From assembly GCF_001074805.1 (NCBI RefSeq), contig NZ_JUPI01000116.1:1-42813 (forward strand): a stretch of 42,813 bases of DNA, read 5' to 3'. The notes under the pieces are model-generated. The model worked only from the letters and a program-made list of their open reading frames with translations, made no database searches and was not told the origin of the DNA. The first letter of the stretch is position 1; each line of letters begins with the position of its first letter. Of the stretch, positions 42,756 through 42,813 are shown in pieces. Source of the DNA: Streptococcus parasanguinis (lineage in GTDB: Bacteria > Bacillota > Bacilli > Lactobacillales > Streptococcaceae). The position numbers were made by a program, and so were the translations under genes.

Positions 42756-42813
42756 GGATTGTCGAGCAAAACGCAGTGGTTGAGTGGGCTCTACTACGCT
42801 GATTTCATCAGCT
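42751..42813. repeat. Structured intergenic repeat, right copy (cut by the window end)
   Basis: Direct copy of bases 1-63 with two differences. Only the first half of the folded element is present; its partner strand would follow outside the window. Confidence 0.85.

Noticed and set aside
1-42813. The two end repeats as attachment sites of an integrative element spanning the window
   Set aside because: The interval holds mainly conserved housekeeping genes and no integrase, relaxase or phage gene. The ends are where the window was cut inside a dispersed repeat.
1-42813. tRNA, rRNA, CRISPR or insertion sequences
   Set aside because: None seen: no spacer-repeat pattern, no transposase-like frame and no recognisable tRNA fold in the gaps.

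Overview
This window reads as chromosome of an oral, low-GC Streptococcus of the mitis/sanguinis/parasanguinis kind. The tdk-GNAT-prfA-prmC-tsaC-glyA block, the nox/apbE/FMN-reductase group and the fhs/coaB-coaC-panT group follow gene orders I know from pneumococcus and its relatives. A Tat system and a Bacillus-type ilvD, neither of which I associate with pneumococcus, point away from S. pneumoniae. I cannot name the species. I saw no rRNA, tRNA, CRISPR array, transposase or phage gene.

Layout. (1) Bases 1-6645, minus strand: one long housekeeping operon running tdk, a GNAT acetyltransferase, prfA, prmC, tsaC, glyA, a 37-kDa-type nucleoid-associated protein and a PvaA-like lysozyme. (2) Bases 6700-14800: a small tautomerase; ilvD with a CodY-like box; a MATE exporter; guaC followed by a purine riboswitch and xpt-pbuX; an alpha/beta hydrolase; an unknown gene. 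(3) Bases 15000-19950: an AT-rich accessory island of apparent immunity genes. It has four tandem relatives of the PoNe-immunity (DUF1910/DUF1911) family, two of them broken, a YwqK-like MORN protein and an ADP-ribosylglycohydrolase. No toxin is visible. (4) Bases 20050-24975: a 36-codon membrane microprotein with its own promoter, then efeM-efeB-efeU-tatC-tatA, an iron-uptake operon that carries its own Tat translocase for the Tat-tagged DyP peroxidase EfeB. A CodY-like box sits at its promoter. (5) Bases 25000-33900: a ClC channel, NADH oxidase, and a divergent apbE-led operon. The last protein of that operon joins a flavodoxin-like reductase, a PAS-like domain and a glycine/histidine-rich tail with two ApbE-type flavinylation motifs. 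A TlpA-CcdA thiol-redox pair and brnQ follow. (6) Bases 34000-42812: a YdcF-like protein, a GNAT, a MATE exporter with an apparently leaderless transcript, fhs, coaB-coaC-panT (also apparently leaderless) and phosphoglucomutase.

The most interesting points are the reductase-PAS-flavinylation-tail protein beside a cytoplasmic-looking ApbE, the decaying orphan immunity array, the microprotein whose promoter lies inside a 9-bp inverted repeat, the purine riboswitch placed downstream of guaC, and three CodY-like boxes. The two ends of the window carry the same structured intergenic repeat in direct orientation. All family assignments come from reading the sequence; no database search was run.
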